Positions 6,577 through 16,507 are shown, counted from the stretch's first letter. The stretch is 47,513 nucleotides of DNA from Fructobacillus sp. CRL 2054 (GCF_028764065.1 NZ_JACOFN010000012.1:1-47513); one strand, 5' to 3'. The notes: a model not told the origin generated them from the letters alone. Numbers and translations are program-made.

Positions 6577-9267
6577 ATGAGTAAAAAGATTCTTTTAATT
6601 GATGGTAATTCGCTGGCATTTCGTGCTTTCTACGCCATGTACCAGCAGCTCGACCGAATGGTAACACCTGAAGGCCTACATACGAACGCTTTAGTTGCCT
6701 TCAATAACTTTATTGAGTCAATTGTTTTACCAATGCAACCTGATATGGCCTTGGTTGCTTGGGACGCTCGTTCCGGAAAAGAAACTTTCCGTGGCGACTT
6801 ATACCCAGAATACAAGTCTGGCCGTGATAAGACGCCAGCTGAATTTAAGGAGCAGTTCCCATACTTGCACGAAATGGTGGAAGCCCATGGGCTACACAAC
6901 TATGAGCAGGTTGGCTTAGAAGCCGATGACATTATTGGAACTTTGTCACGTGTTGGTCAAGCCGCTGGTGATCAGGTAATCATCATTACCGGAGATGCTG
7001 ATTTGACTCAGCTGGTTACCGACGATGTGACGGTGAAGTTGACCAAGAAGGGTGTGACCCAGGTTGAGGTTTACACGCCGGACTTTATCATGGAACAGTA
7101 CGGTATTACGCCGGCACAGATTATTGATAAGAAGGCGCTGACTGGCGATACTTCTGATAATTATCCTGGTGTGACGAAGATTGGTGAAAAGACTGCCTTG
7201 AAACTCTTGAAGCAGTACCATGATTTGGAAAACTTGTACGCCCATGTTGATGAAATGAAGGCTTCTAAGATGAAGGAGCACTTGATTGAGGATAAGGACG
7301 TGGCCTTCCGTGCACAAAAGTTGGCAACCATTGTGACCGATGCCAAGTTGCCAATTGGACTCACGGACATCGAATACCATGGACCAAAGGAAAAAGGACT
7401 GGTTTCACTCTTTGAGAAGTTGCACTTTAAGCAGGCCTTGAACAAGTTGCGCGCCAACTCACTCTTTGATGACGATGGCGAAGCGGCGGAAGAGGCAGAA
7501 GCCAAGCAGGGGAACTTCACGGAAGTCAAGGAGCTAACGGCTGACGTCTTGAAGAAGTTAGTCAAGGAAAAGTCTTTGGCCTTCCACATCGATACAACAG
7601 GTCCTAACTACCATACGGCTGACATGTTTGCCTTTGCATTGGGAAATGACACGGTTGGTTATTATGGATCACGCGACTTTACCCTCTTCGATAATGAAGA
7701 CTTACGTCAAATTATTGAATCAAAGGATATCGCCTTGGAGCTCTTCAATGCGAAGGAGCATTGGGTGCTTTGTCACCGGTTGGGATTGAACCTTGATGGG
7801 GCGGACTTTGATTTCTTATTGGTTGCCTACCTCTTAGATACGGTTGATAACGATAATGTTCTGTCCACACTTGCAGGACGCTTTGGCCGTTACTTAGCGA
7901 GCGATGAAGAGATTTACGGTAAGGGTGCTAAGTTCGCCGTTCCAGAAGATGATAAAGTCTTGATTGACCATATCGGTCACAAGGTACAGACCATCTTTGA
8001 CCTGCGTGACCAAGCCTTTGCGGATTTAGATAAGCATGAGCAGGGACATCTCTATCATGATATTGAATTGCCACTGTCCTTTGTGTTAGCAAAGATGGAA
8101 GCACAGGGCTTCACGGTGAAAGAGGATCGCTTGGCTAAGATGGGCCAGGAGATGGACGAGCAAATCGCCAATCTGAAGTCTGAAATTTATCAGATGGCTG
8201 GCGAGGAGTTTAACATTAACTCAACGAAACAGTTGGGGACCTTGCTCTTCGATAAGATGGGGCTGCCTGTTATTAAGAAGACAAAGACGGGTTACTCAAC
8301 GGCTGTGGAAGTATTGGAAAAGTTGGCGCCACAAGCACCGATTGTAGAACACATCCTGGCTTACCGTCAATTAGCCAAGTTGAAGTCAACCTATGTGGAT
8401 GGCTTGTTGGCCGTTGTTGACCCAGCTGACCACAAGGTTCACACGCGTTTCTTACAGACGTTGACGCAGACAGGACGGTTGTCATCTGTTGATCCAAACT
8501 TGCAGAACATTCCAATGCGTACCGAAGCCGGTCGTAAGATTCGTCACGCCTTTGTGCCAGCACACGAGGGTTGGGAAATCTTTGGCGCTGATTACTCACA
8601 GATTGAGCTCCGTGTTTTGGCCTCAATTACTGGTGACCCAGCCATGGAACACGCCTTTGTCGAAGACGAAGACATTCACGCCGAAACGGCTCGGAAAGTC
8701 TTTGGTCTAGCAGACGATGCGCCGGTGGATGCCGACCAGCGTCGTACGGCTAAGGCGGTTAACTTCGGAATTGTTTATGGAATTTCAGATTACGGTCTTT
8801 CAAAGAACTTGAACATTCCTCGTAAGGATGCCAAAAACTTCATTGAAACCTACTTCAAGGAGTTTCCAAAGATTCACCAGTGGATGGGTCAAATCAAGGA
8901 GCAGGCGCACAAGGACGGTTACGTGGAGACGATTGAGCACCGCCGTCGCTACTTACCTGATATCAACGCTAAGAACTTTAACACTCGTTCCTTTGCTGAA
9001 CGAACGGCAATGAACTCACCAATTCAGGGTTCTGCTGCCGATATCATCAAGATTGCCATGATTAAAGTGAGTCGGGCCATCGAAGAGAAGGGGATGCAAG
9101 CCAACATGCTCGTGCAGGTGCACGATGAATTGGTCTTCGAGTGTCCAAAGGAAGAGTTGGAAGAACTCCGCGAAACGGTGACAAAGGTCATGGATTCAGC
9201 GGTAAAGTTAGCTATTCCTTTGAAAGTCGAATCCCACGCTGGACCAACTTGGTATGAAGCAAAATAG
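6577..9267 (+). CDS. polA: DNA polymerase I
   Basis: The 896-residue repair and Okazaki-fragment polymerase has three parts: a 5'-nuclease domain (about 1-290, with EADDIIGTL and TGDTSDNYPGV), a 3'-5' exonuclease-like region (about 315-480) and the polymerase domain (about 500-896). Motif A is DYSQIELR with Asp672, motif B RRTAKAVNFGIVYG (722-735) and motif C VHDE with Asp850. In the exonuclease region the first metal motif reads Asp339-Thr-Thr341, whereas proofreading enzymes have Asp-x-Glu, so proofreading is probably lost, as in Bacillus-type Pol I. AAGGGG precedes the ATG. Monocistronic. Confidence 0.97.
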   Translation: MSKKILLIDGNSLAFRAFYAMYQQLDRMVTPEGLHTNALVAFNNFIESIVLPMQPDMALVAWDARSGKETFRGDLYPEYKSGRDKTPAEFKEQFPYLHEMVEAHGLHNYEQVGLEADDIIGTLSRVGQAAGDQVIIITGDADLTQLVTDDVTVKLTKKGVTQVEVYTPDFIMEQYGITPAQIIDKKALTGDTSDNYPGVTKIGEKTALKLLKQYHDLENLYAHVDEMKASKMKEHLIEDKDVAFRAQKLATIVTDAKLPIGLTDIEYHGPKEKGLVSLFEKLHFKQALNKLRANSLFDDDGEAAEEAEAKQGNFTEVKELTADVLKKLVKEKSLAFHIDTTGPNYHTADMFAFALGNDTVGYYGSRDFTLFDNEDLRQIIESKDIALELFNAKEHWVLCHRLGLNLDGADFDFLLVAYLLDTVDNDNVLSTLAGRFGRYLASDEEIYGKGAKFAVPEDDKVLIDHIGHKVQTIFDLRDQAFADLDKHEQGHLYHDIELPLSFVLAKMEAQGFTVKEDRLAKMGQEMDEQIANLKSEIYQMAGEEFNINSTKQLGTLLFDKMGLPVIKKTKTGYSTAVEVLEKLAPQAPIVEHILAYRQLAKLKSTYVDGLLAVVDPADHKVHTRFLQTLTQTGRLSSVDPNLQNIPMRTEAGRKIRHAFVPAHEGWEIFGADYSQIELRVLASITGDPAMEHAFVEDEDIHAETARKVFGLADDAPVDADQRRTAKAVNFGIVYGISDYGLSKNLNIPRKDAKNFIETYFKEFPKIHQWMGQIKEQAHKDGYVETIEHRRRYLPDINAKNFNTRSFAERTAMNSPIQGSAADIIKIAMIKVSRAIEEKGMQANMLVQVHDELVFECPKEELEELRETVTKVMDSAVKLAIPLKVESHAGPTWYEAK

Positions 9268-9278
9268 TTAAAAATAAA

Positions 9279-9306
9279 AAAGAGCCAGATTCTAGGCTCT
9301 TTTTTG
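9279..9306 (+). terminator. Terminator of polA
   Basis: AAAGAGCC and GGCTCTTT pair around an eight-base loop, followed by a T-run. Confidence 0.88.
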
Positions 9307-9377
9307 CTATAAATCGTTGATTTTAAGCCATTTAACTGACTTTTTTAAAAATAAAGTTTAGAATGAAACTAGACCAA

Positions 9378-9440
9378 TGACCATACCAATTCAGGGGGTA
9401 AGGTCAAGAAACCTGACCAATTATTATACAAAAATATAAC
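9378..9440 (+). promoter_or_regulatory. glnRA promoter with GlnR-type operators
   Basis: GGTCA-N7-TGACC at 9402-9418 is a symmetrical variant of the GlnR/TnrA box TGTNA-N7-TNACA. A second inverted repeat, TGACCATACC (9378-9387) with GGTAAGGTCA (9397-9406), shares its right arm. The promoter is CTGACC (9413-9418), a 16-base spacer and TATAAC (9435-9440), so the box overlaps the -35. This is the geometry expected for GlnR autorepression, with specificity inferred from position and similarity. Confidence 0.6.
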
Positions 9441-9478
9441 TTTCGGCTATTATTTTTAGCAAGGGGGATGGTTGAATC

Positions 9479-9820
9479 GTGAAAAGTTCAGAATTACAAC
9501 GAAATAAGGCTGTCTTGCCAATGTCTGTGGTACGTGAGCTTACCTTACTTTCGGATCGCCAGATTCGATATTACGAGGAACACGGGCTCGTAAAACCAAA
9601 AAGAGGAAATGGCGGTCAGCGTCGTTTCTCTTTGAACGATATTGACCAACTCTTACGGATTAAGGATCATTTGGATGCAGGTGATTCGACCAAGGATATT
9701 AAAGAGCTCTTTGATAAGGCAAACCGTCTGAAGAAGATTCGCGAGGAAGATACCGATTCTTCACTACGTCGTTCTTTGCAAGACGAATTTGCGCAAATTG
9801 CCCGTTTTAATCAACCTTAG
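9479..9820 (+). CDS. glnR: Nitrogen regulator GlnR, MerR family
   Basis: The 113-residue repressor of nitrogen assimilation genes has an N-terminal MerR-type winged helix (about 13-80), with the pattern LSDRQIRYYEEHGLVKPKR...QRRFS, and a short C-terminal tail of the kind through which GlnR senses feedback-inhibited glutamine synthetase. It starts at GTG with AGGGGGAT about 10 bases upstream; an in-frame TGA just before excludes an earlier start. It lies directly upstream of glnA with a 42-base gap and no terminator, so the two form the usual autoregulated operon. Confidence 0.95.
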   Translation: MKSSELQRNKAVLPMSVVRELTLLSDRQIRYYEEHGLVKPKRGNGGQRRFSLNDIDQLLRIKDHLDAGDSTKDIKELFDKANRLKKIREEDTDSSLRRSLQDEFAQIARFNQP

Positions 9821-9862
9821 CCAGAAACGTGCATGAAGAAGTTAAACAAATTGGGGGAAAAG

Positions 9863-11209
9863 ATGTCAAAGCAACTAACCAAAGAAGAAATCAAGCAACG
9901 CGTTAAAGACGAAAACGTTGAATTTATTCGCGTGACTTTTACCGATGTTTTGGGAATGATTAAGAACGTCGAAGTGCCAGTTTCACAATTGGACAAGGTC
10001 TTGAACAACGATCTAATGTTCGATGGTTCATCAATCGAAGGTTTCGTTCGAATCAACGAGTCGGATATGTACTTGTATCCTGACCTTTCAACTTTCTTGA
10101 TTTTCCCTTGGGCAACCGATGAACACGGTGGTAAAGTCGCCCGTTTGATTGCCGATGTTTACAACAAGGACCGTACACCATTCGCAGGTGACCCACGTAT
10201 CGCCTTGAAGAACGCCGTTAAGAAGGCCGAATCTGAAGGCTTTACTGCATTCAACGTTGGTACTGAACCAGAATTCTTCCTCTTCAAGATGGATGAAAAC
10301 GGCAAGCCAACGATGGAATTGAACGACCACGGTTCATACTTCGATTTGGCCCCAATGGACATGGGTGAAGACGTACGCCGTAAGATTGTTTTGACTTTGG
10401 AAAAGATGGGCTTTGAAGTTGAAGCTGCTCACCACGAAGTTGCGGAAGGTCAGCACGAAGTTGACTACAAGTACGCGGATGCCATCGATGCCGCCGACAA
10501 GATTCAAACTTTCAAGTTGGTTGTTAAGACAATCGCTCGTGAAAACGGCTACTACGCAACCTTCATGCCAAAGCCAGTTGCCGGAATCAACGGTTCTGGA
10601 ATGCACGTCAACATGTCACTCTTTACCAAGGACGGCAACGCCTTTGATGGTAAGGATGATGACTACATGGGTCTTTCAACGACTGCTATGAACTTCTTGG
10701 GTGGACTTTTGAAGCACGCCCCAGCCATCACTGCCATTGCGAACCCAACGGTTAACTCATACAAGCGTTTGATTCCTGGATTCGAAGCGCCTGTTTACAT
10801 CGCATGGTCAGCCTCAAACCGTTCCCCAATGGTTCGAGTACCTGCATCACGTGGTATGGCTACTCGTTTGGAATTGCGTACAGTTGATCCAACAACCAAC
10901 CCATACACTTGCTTGGCTTCAATCTTGGTAGCTGGTATGGATGGAATCGATAACCACCTCGAACCAATGGCATCTGTTGACCGTAACATCTACTTGATGG
11001 ACGAAAACGAACGTAAGAAGGCTGGTATCAAGAACTTGCCTGATACGCTCTTGGATGCTTTGGAAGAATTGGAACAAGATCCAACAATCATCGACGCAAT
11101 CGGTTCACACATCACGGATAAGTTTATCGAAGCAAAGCGCATCGAATATGCTTCATACCGTCAATATGTTTCAAAGTGGGAACTTGATAACTACTTCATG
11201 CAATACTAA
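9863..11209 (+). CDS. glnA: Glutamine synthetase type I
   Basis: The 448-residue dodecameric enzyme makes glutamine from glutamate, ammonia and ATP. Recognisable segments are [13 protein letters not shown] at the N-terminus, [29 protein letters not shown], the ATP-site [12 protein letters not shown] and the late [13 protein letters not shown]. The length and lack of extra loops fit the short I-alpha form of Firmicutes, controlled by GlnR and feedback. ATG 9863 is preferred because GGGGGA sits 7 bases upstream; an in-frame extension to 9833 lacks a ribosome binding site. Confidence 0.97.
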   Translation: MSKQLTKEEIKQRVKDENVEFIRVTFTDVLGMIKNVEVPVSQLDKVLNNDLMFDGSSIEGFVRINESDMYLYPDLSTFLIFPWATDEHGGKVARLIADVYNKDRTPFAGDPRIALKNAVKKAESEGFTAFNVGTEPEFFLFKMDENGKPTMELNDHGSYFDLAPMDMGEDVRRKIVLTLEKMGFEVEAAHHEVAEGQHEVDYKYADAIDAADKIQTFKLVVKTIARENGYYATFMPKPVAGINGSGMHVNMSLFTKDGNAFDGKDDDYMGLSTTAMNFLGGLLKHAPAITAIANPTVNSYKRLIPGFEAPVYIAWSASNRSPMVRVPASRGMATRLELRTVDPTTNPYTCLASILVAGMDGIDNHLEPMASVDRNIYLMDENERKKAGIKNLPDTLLDALEELEQDPTIIDAIGSHITDKFIEAKRIEYASYRQYVSKWELDNYFMQY

Positions 11210-11223
11210 AATAATTTAACTTA

Positions 11224-11257
11224 AAAAGTCCTCCGAGCATGCTCGGGGGACTTTTTT
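11224..11257 (+). terminator. Terminator of glnA, usable in both directions
   Basis: A long GC-rich palindrome (AAAGTCCTCCGAGC with GCTCGGGGGACTTT) has T-runs on both sides. It can also end the converging MFS gene. Confidence 0.9.
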
Positions 11258-11313
11258 GTGTGTTTTTATTTCTTTGTTAATTGTTTTGCGACGAATCAGG
11301 TAATCTGGTCGTC

Positions 11314-12537
11314 TTACTTAATCGTTTCCTTACGGGCCACGTTGAAGTAGAAGAGAGTACCGTTAATGACCATGACGATTGCTGAGAAGATAAAGATGGC
11401 CCGGTAATCAAAGATGGAAGCAATCAAGGTACCGGCCATTGGACCTGCAACCGCTCCGATATACATAAAGGATTGGTTGTACGAAAAGACTAGTGAAACC
11501 ATTTCCTTTGGGGTGTTACGTGATAGGAGAGTTTGAACACCAGGCATCAAAGTGGCATCCGCGATTCCAACTGCGAAACGGCAGAAGATTAACCAGAAAA
11601 CGGTTGAGACAAAGGCCGTTGGGAAGAAGGCGAGGACGGCCAAGATAAAGCCGGCCTGAATCATATACTTGGTTCCGATTCGGTCACCGAGTCGGCCAAA
11701 CCATGGGGCGAAGATGAAAGTAGCACAACCAGGCATGGCAGCAACAACTCCCGTAATGAAGGTGATGTTTGATTGACCATGGAGTACTTCGTGAACGAAG
11801 AGAGCCACGATTGGGTTAATCGACATGTTCACCGTTTGAACAAGGGCAGTTGTAACGAAGAGGCCGAGTAGGAGGTTCTTGTTAGGGAGATCCCGGAACT
11901 TGTGGGATGGTGCCGGCTTGTTGTCTTCTGTTGTTTGTTGAGTTGCTTGCGGTGCTTCTTCTTCAACGAATAATAGGATGAAAATAAAGACAATGCCAAA
12001 GATGAAGGCCGTGATTAGGAAAATCATCCGGTAGGACATGAAGCTGGCGAGGGCACCACCGACAAGGGGGCCAATTAGGTTTCCGCCGGTGAATCCAGTT
12101 GTCACAATTCCCAGTGTTCGACCAACTTGGTCACGTGGTGCTTGAGTGGCAATCAAGGCGTTGGCGTTGGAGACGAATCCACCCAGTCCACCTTGAATGG
12201 CACGAAAGAGTAGTAATTGCCAGATGTTTTGAGCGAAACCGTTGAAGGCCATGAGAACTCCAAGACCTAAGGCGGCTCGAAGCATCATGAGCTTACGTCC
12301 TTTTTTGTCGGCTAGTTTACCCCAGAGAGGGGAAACGATGGCAGAGACCATGAAGGTTACAGCAAAGGCTGCTCCTGAGTAGAAGTTCAGTTCCTGCCTA
12401 GAAAAGTCACCCAGCGTTTTGATGTAAAGGGAAAGGAATGGGAGGATTTCGGAGAAGGCAATCCCAGTCATGAAGACAGCTATCCAAACAATCCACACGT
12501 TCCGTTTCCAATTAATTGCTTTGTTATCGTTGGTCAT
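11314..12537 (-). CDS. Major facilitator superfamily exporter, drug:H+ antiporter type
   Basis: The 407-residue membrane protein has about 12 transmembrane segments and a longer charged loop in the middle (about 200-225, EEEAPQATQQTTEDNK). Motif A (GKLADKKGRK, loop 2-3) and motif C (GPLVGG in segment 5) are those of proton-driven drug exporters, similar to PmrA/MdrP-like proteins of lactic acid bacteria. The substrate cannot be read from the sequence. AAGGAGGG precedes the ATG. It is the only gene on this strand between glnA and rel and diverges from rel. Confidence 0.85.
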   Translation of the reverse strand: MTNDNKAINWKRNVWIVWIAVFMTGIAFSEILPFLSLYIKTLGDFSRQELNFYSGAAFAVTFMVSAIVSPLWGKLADKKGRKLMMLRAALGLGVLMAFNGFAQNIWQLLLFRAIQGGLGGFVSNANALIATQAPRDQVGRTLGIVTTGFTGGNLIGPLVGGALASFMSYRMIFLITAFIFGIVFIFILLFVEEEAPQATQQTTEDNKPAPSHKFRDLPNKNLLLGLFVTTALVQTVNMSINPIVALFVHEVLHGQSNITFITGVVAAMPGCATFIFAPWFGRLGDRIGTKYMIQAGFILAVLAFFPTAFVSTVFWLIFCRFAVGIADATLMPGVQTLLSRNTPKEMVSLVFSYNQSFMYIGAVAGPMAGTLIASIFDYRAIFIFSAIVMVINGTLFYFNVARKETIK

Positions 12538-12707
12538 GTATCCCTCCTTTATATAGAATGCTATTTAAATAATATTACTCCTTTTATTTGCAATTTTCAG
12601 CTTCGTTCAACGGGTGGAGTCGGGATAGACTTTTATAGTAGATAAAGAGGCTGGGGATTGTATAATAATATGCTCATTTTAGAACATCATAAGGGACAAA
12701 TTCTAAC

Positions 12708-12736
12708 TTGTGTCCACTGTTTTCTTCTACTATAAT
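12708..12736 (+). promoter_or_regulatory. Promoter of rel
   Basis: TTGTGT (12708-12713), a 17-base spacer and TATAAT (12731-12736) predict an RNA start near 12743 and a leader of about 44 bases. A further TATAAT at 12661-12666 lacks a clear -35. Nothing else was seen in the 250-base gap. Confidence 0.65.
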
Positions 12737-12786
12737 TGAGATTAAATACATGTTAAATGGCAATCGCCGTTTTGAAAGGGGGTCCC

Positions 12787-15024
12787 ATGACGAAGCATAA
12801 AGATTACAAGGCCAATGAGGTCTTGGAAATGGTCGGGGACTATTTACCAGAGGATCAAATTAAGGCCGTTCATGAAGCCTATAATTGGGCCAATGAACTA
12901 CATAAAGAGCAGAAACGTCAATCTGGGATTCCCTACATTGCGCATCCAATCCAAGTAGCTGGTATTTTGGCCGAGCTGAAGATGGATGGCCCAACGATTG
13001 TTGCTGGCTTCTTACACGATATTGTCGAAGATACACCTGTGACTTTGGAAGACGTTAGCGACAAATTCGGCCCAATTGTGGCACGCATTGTTGATGGCGT
13101 GACCAAAATATCAAAGATTAAGTATCAGGATTCAAAGGTTCAATTGGCCGAAAACCACCGGAAGCTTCTTTTGGCGATGGCAAAAGATATCCGTGTGATT
13201 ATCGTTAAGTTGGCCGATCGCTTGCATAACATGCGTACTTTGGATGCCTTGCGTCCTGATAAACAACGTCGAATTGCACAGGAGACGCTGTCAATTTACG
13301 CCCCACTGGCTGACCGTCTTGGAATTTCTGCCATTAAGTGGGAGCTAGAGGATTTGTCACTCCTTTATTTGGAGCCGGATGCTTACCATAAGATTGCTTC
13401 GATGATGGATATGAAGCGTGATGAACGCTTGGAAGTGATTCAGGAAGCCGTTGATAAGATTGAATCAAGTATCGACGAACTACATATTGAAGACGTTTCC
13501 GTATACGGACGCCCTAAGCACATTTATTCAATTTACCGTAAGCTGGTCGACAAGCATAAGTCTTTTGATGAGATTTATGATTTGTCAGCTATTCGTGTCT
13601 TGACGGAAACTATTCCAGATACCTATGCGGTTTTGGGTGCTATTCACGCCCACTGGAAGCCATTGCCAGGTCGTTTTAAGGATTACATCGCCTTGCCTAA
13701 GCCAAACGGTTATCAGTCATTGCATACGACGGTAATCGGACCAGCCGGACGTCCTTTGGAAGTACAGATTCGTACTTACAAGATGCACCAAGTCGCTGAA
13801 TTTGGTGTGGCGGCGCACTGGGCTTATAAGAAGAATAAAGGTTCTGATCAACAGGCCAACGTTTCGGACCAGTCTGAACAAGTCTTGAACATGATTCAAG
13901 GAATCCTGGAGTTCCAGGAATCTGCTGAAGATGCTCAGGACTTCATGGACTCCGTTCAAACTGATCTTTTCGTGGACCGTGTCTATGCCTTTTCACCAGC
14001 GGGGGATGTTTACGAGCTAGCCGCCGGGGCTGGGCCTTTGGATATGGCCTTTGCCATTCATTCTAATGTTGGTGCACATACAACGGGAGCCAAGGCCAAC
14101 GGCCGAATTGTTCCATTGGATTACCGAATCCAAAACGGTGATATCATTGAGATTTTAACTAGTCCAAACGCTCAGCCATCACGTGACTGGCTGGATCTGG
14201 TTAAGACTCGCAAGGCCCGTCATAAGATTAAGTCTTCTTTGAAGAAGCGTGACCGCGCTGACAACATTCAATCTGGTTTGGATGCTATTTCAAAGGAACT
14301 CTTTGACCAGGGCTATGATGTGAATAACTTCATCTCTGATGAACAGTTGCAAGCTGTTGCGGATACATTCCAGTCTGGAACCAAGGATGATTTGCTGGCA
14401 GCGGTTGGATACGGGGATGTGACCCGTTTGGCTGTTGTCCGTGAGTTAACCAAGTCTTACCGTGAGGAGCTTGAGGCGAAGGAAGCCGAAGAGTTACAAA
14501 AACGCCTGCTCGAAGAGGGTGGTGCCATCAAGAAGGAAAACATTCCGGTTAAGGGGAAGTCAAATAACCCTGATTCAGATGTTGTGATTGCCGGAATTGA
14601 TAGTCTTTTGGTACATTTGGCCCACTGTTGTACGCCAGTTCCTGGCGACACGGTTACCGGTTACATTACGCAGGGACGTGGTGTTGCCGTTCACCGTTTT
14701 GACTGTCCAAACATTCATTCAGCGCAAAAGGCAGGAGAACGTTTGGTCGATGTTGTCTGGGCCGACCCAAACGGTCAACGTCCTGATTACACGGCTGACT
14801 TGACCATCCATGCCGAAAATGAACCTGGTATCTTGAATACCTTGTTGAAGTCTTTGAACTCAAAGACCCGCTTTATCAAAGAAATTAACGGACACGTAAC
14901 CCGTGGCGGCATGGTACAAGTTCAAGCATCATTAGGTGTCTCAAACTTGGCACAGTTGAATGGCATTATTGATTCATTGTCCGCTCACCACTCGGTTTAC
15001 GACGTAAAGCGTACGATTCACTAA
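12787..15024 (+). CDS. rel: Bifunctional (p)ppGpp synthetase/hydrolase Rel
   Basis: The 745-residue long RSH enzyme makes and degrades the alarmone (p)ppGpp in the stringent response and binds ribosomes through its C-terminal half. The N-terminal HD hydrolase domain keeps HDIVEDT (His77, Asp78), so hydrolysis is expected. The synthetase domain follows, with GRPKHIYSIYRK at about 241-252, then TGS (about 395-455) and a C-terminal ACT domain (about 670-745). ATG 12787 is chosen because AAAGGGGG lies just upstream; the in-frame start at 12757 has none. The next gene follows after 33 bases and may share the transcript. Confidence 0.95.
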   Translation: MTKHKDYKANEVLEMVGDYLPEDQIKAVHEAYNWANELHKEQKRQSGIPYIAHPIQVAGILAELKMDGPTIVAGFLHDIVEDTPVTLEDVSDKFGPIVARIVDGVTKISKIKYQDSKVQLAENHRKLLLAMAKDIRVIIVKLADRLHNMRTLDALRPDKQRRIAQETLSIYAPLADRLGISAIKWELEDLSLLYLEPDAYHKIASMMDMKRDERLEVIQEAVDKIESSIDELHIEDVSVYGRPKHIYSIYRKLVDKHKSFDEIYDLSAIRVLTETIPDTYAVLGAIHAHWKPLPGRFKDYIALPKPNGYQSLHTTVIGPAGRPLEVQIRTYKMHQVAEFGVAAHWAYKKNKGSDQQANVSDQSEQVLNMIQGILEFQESAEDAQDFMDSVQTDLFVDRVYAFSPAGDVYELAAGAGPLDMAFAIHSNVGAHTTGAKANGRIVPLDYRIQNGDIIEILTSPNAQPSRDWLDLVKTRKARHKIKSSLKKRDRADNIQSGLDAISKELFDQGYDVNNFISDEQLQAVADTFQSGTKDDLLAAVGYGDVTRLAVVRELTKSYREELEAKEAEELQKRLLEEGGAIKKENIPVKGKSNNPDSDVVIAGIDSLLVHLAHCCTPVPGDTVTGYITQGRGVAVHRFDCPNIHSAQKAGERLVDVVWADPNGQRPDYTADLTIHAENEPGILNTLLKSLNSKTRFIKEINGHVTRGGMVQVQASLGVSNLAQLNGIIDSLSAHHSVYDVKRTIH

Positions 15025-15057
15025 AAATAAACAAAAAGAGAAAGCGAGGAGGACTCC

Positions 15058-15633
15058 GTGTCCAACACCCCAATCCGCCTGGTTTCCTTAAAAAAGGACG
15101 GCCAGGATCAGACTGTTTACTACGATGCAAAAGCACAAAGCTATTATTTGCGTCGGATGCCTAAAAAATCAGGCAATGATTTAGCACTTTTTATTACTTT
15201 TTTGATATCGGCCATCATCGGTACGATTCTCTGGATTGGTAAGTTTTTCTTTCCACTACCAACGATTACTTTAAGTAATCCATTACTTTGGTGGATTGGG
15301 TTGTTCGTCACGACCATTTTGCCTTTCTACTTTTGGTGGGCAGCTTACCGACAGGTGAAGAAGGTTCAGATTCAACCGAATGACTTTGTTTCTTATCGGC
15401 CTGAAGTGTCTGAACGACGACACATCAAACGGAAGTGGGCAATTGAGCGAGCATGGATTATCTTTGTTCTTTTGCTTTTACCACCGACTAGTCTGCTATT
15501 TTTGATTCTTTATATCTTCAAGATGAATCTGATTGATGCGGTGCTACTAACACTGCATGCGACCTTATTCTTACGACGTTTGCAGCCGGATGTTTGGCTG
15601 CGATTGAAGTTACCAGCACGAAAAATCAAATAA
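15058..15633 (+). CDS. Membrane protein of unknown function, about four segments
   Basis: The 191-residue protein has a soluble N-terminal 45 residues and hydrophobic segments at about 44-68, 77-95, 125-150 and 152-170, separated by basic loops (RRHIKRKWAIERAW). The C-terminus is basic, and the positive loops suggest cytoplasmic ends. The start is GTG with GAGGAGG 5 bases upstream. I do not recognise a family. It follows rel without a terminator and ends in a strong one, so it is probably co-transcribed with rel; this gives no clear hint of function. Confidence 0.7.
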   Translation: MSNTPIRLVSLKKDGQDQTVYYDAKAQSYYLRRMPKKSGNDLALFITFLISAIIGTILWIGKFFFPLPTITLSNPLLWWIGLFVTTILPFYFWWAAYRQVKKVQIQPNDFVSYRPEVSERRHIKRKWAIERAWIIFVLLLLPPTSLLFLILYIFKMNLIDAVLLTLHATLFLRRLQPDVWLRLKLPARKIK

Positions 15634-15636
15634 AGA

Positions 15637-15668
15637 AAAACGCTCCTGATTATTCAGGGGCGTTTTTT
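15637..15668 (+). terminator. Terminator of the rel-membrane protein unit
   Basis: AAAACGCTCCTGA and TCAGGGGCGTTTT pair with one wobble and end in a T-run. Confidence 0.9.
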
Positions 15669-15680
15669 GTATTGAGAAGA

Positions 15681-15712
15681 AAAAAGGCGGCACCCGCAGG
15701 TGTCGCCCTTTT
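15681..15712 (-). terminator. Terminator of plsY
   Basis: On the minus strand GGCGACACC and GGTGCCGCC pair around a TGCG loop and end in a run of T. It faces the rel-unit terminator. Confidence 0.85.
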
Positions 15713-15723
15713 ATTAATATTCG

Positions 15724-16332
15724 TTATTTTTTGAGCCAGTAGACTAGTCCGAAAGGAATGGTTGATTCCTGTCCCTTGAAGATTCGTCCTAGGTTTTGGC
15801 GGTGTCGGTAGAAGACAAAGCCGGTTAGGACAACTGCCACAATGGAAAGAATCAAATCGTGGTAGTAGAAGATTGACATCACGGTGGCAAATGAGAAGCC
15901 GACCATTGATGCAACGGACACCATTGAGAAGAGAACCAGGCAGGTCACAAAGACTGCACAGACCATCCAGAAGAGGGGACCGTTGTAGACGGAAAGGACA
16001 CCAGCGGATGTGGCGACGGCTTTTCCACCTTTGAAACCAATCCAGATGGAGAAGGTGTGACCAAGAATGGCGAACAAACCAACTAACATGACGTTAATGT
16101 CTAATCCGAAGAAGTGGGGTAGCATCGCTGCTAAGGCACCCTTTAAGATATCAAAGGCCAAAACGAAACAACCAGGAACGGGTCCTAAAATTCGAAAGGC
16201 GTTCGTTGTACCGATGTTCCCGGAGCCTTCGGTACGAATATCTTTATGGTAGAAAATTTTACCAATCCAGTAACCGGGTACTAATGAACCGATTAGGTAG
16301 GCAAGTACAAAAACCATAATCATTTTTTCCAT
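15724..16332 (-). CDS. plsY: Acyl-phosphate:glycerol-3-phosphate acyltransferase PlsY
   Basis: The 202-residue membrane enzyme transfers acyl groups from acyl-phosphate to glycerol 3-phosphate, the first step in phospholipid synthesis. It has about five to seven hydrophobic segments with the three PlsY motifs: GSLVPGYWIGK near the N-terminus, GSGNIGTTNAFR (about 37-48) and the later GFKGGKAVATSAG. Length is normal. The first ATG is used because AAGGAG lies 9 bases upstream; a second ATG four codons in lacks that spacing. It stands alone on this strand and diverges from parE. Confidence 0.95.
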   Translation of the reverse strand: MEKMIMVFVLAYLIGSLVPGYWIGKIFYHKDIRTEGSGNIGTTNAFRILGPVPGCFVLAFDILKGALAAMLPHFFGLDINVMLVGLFAILGHTFSIWIGFKGGKAVATSAGVLSVYNGPLFWMVCAVFVTCLVLFSMVSVASMVGFSFATVMSIFYYHDLILSIVAVVLTGFVFYRHRQNLGRIFKGQESTIPFGLVYWLKK

Positions 16333-16478
16333 GGGTAAAAACTCCTTTTTGAAACAGCAGATAATATTTTACCACATGGTGGCAAGTTTGGTTCTAAAGA
16401 AGACTTTTATTTCGCTTAAAAATGGGGGAATGAATCGAAATGAGATTAAAAAAATCGGAGTAGTGACAATATTTTTTG

Positions 16479-16507
16479 TTGTCAGTTTTTAAATTTTAAT
16501 CTATTAT
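16479..16507 (+). promoter_or_regulatory. Promoter of parE-parC
   Basis: TTGTCA (16479-16484), a 17-base spacer and TATTAT (16502-16507) predict an RNA start near 16514. Confidence 0.65.
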
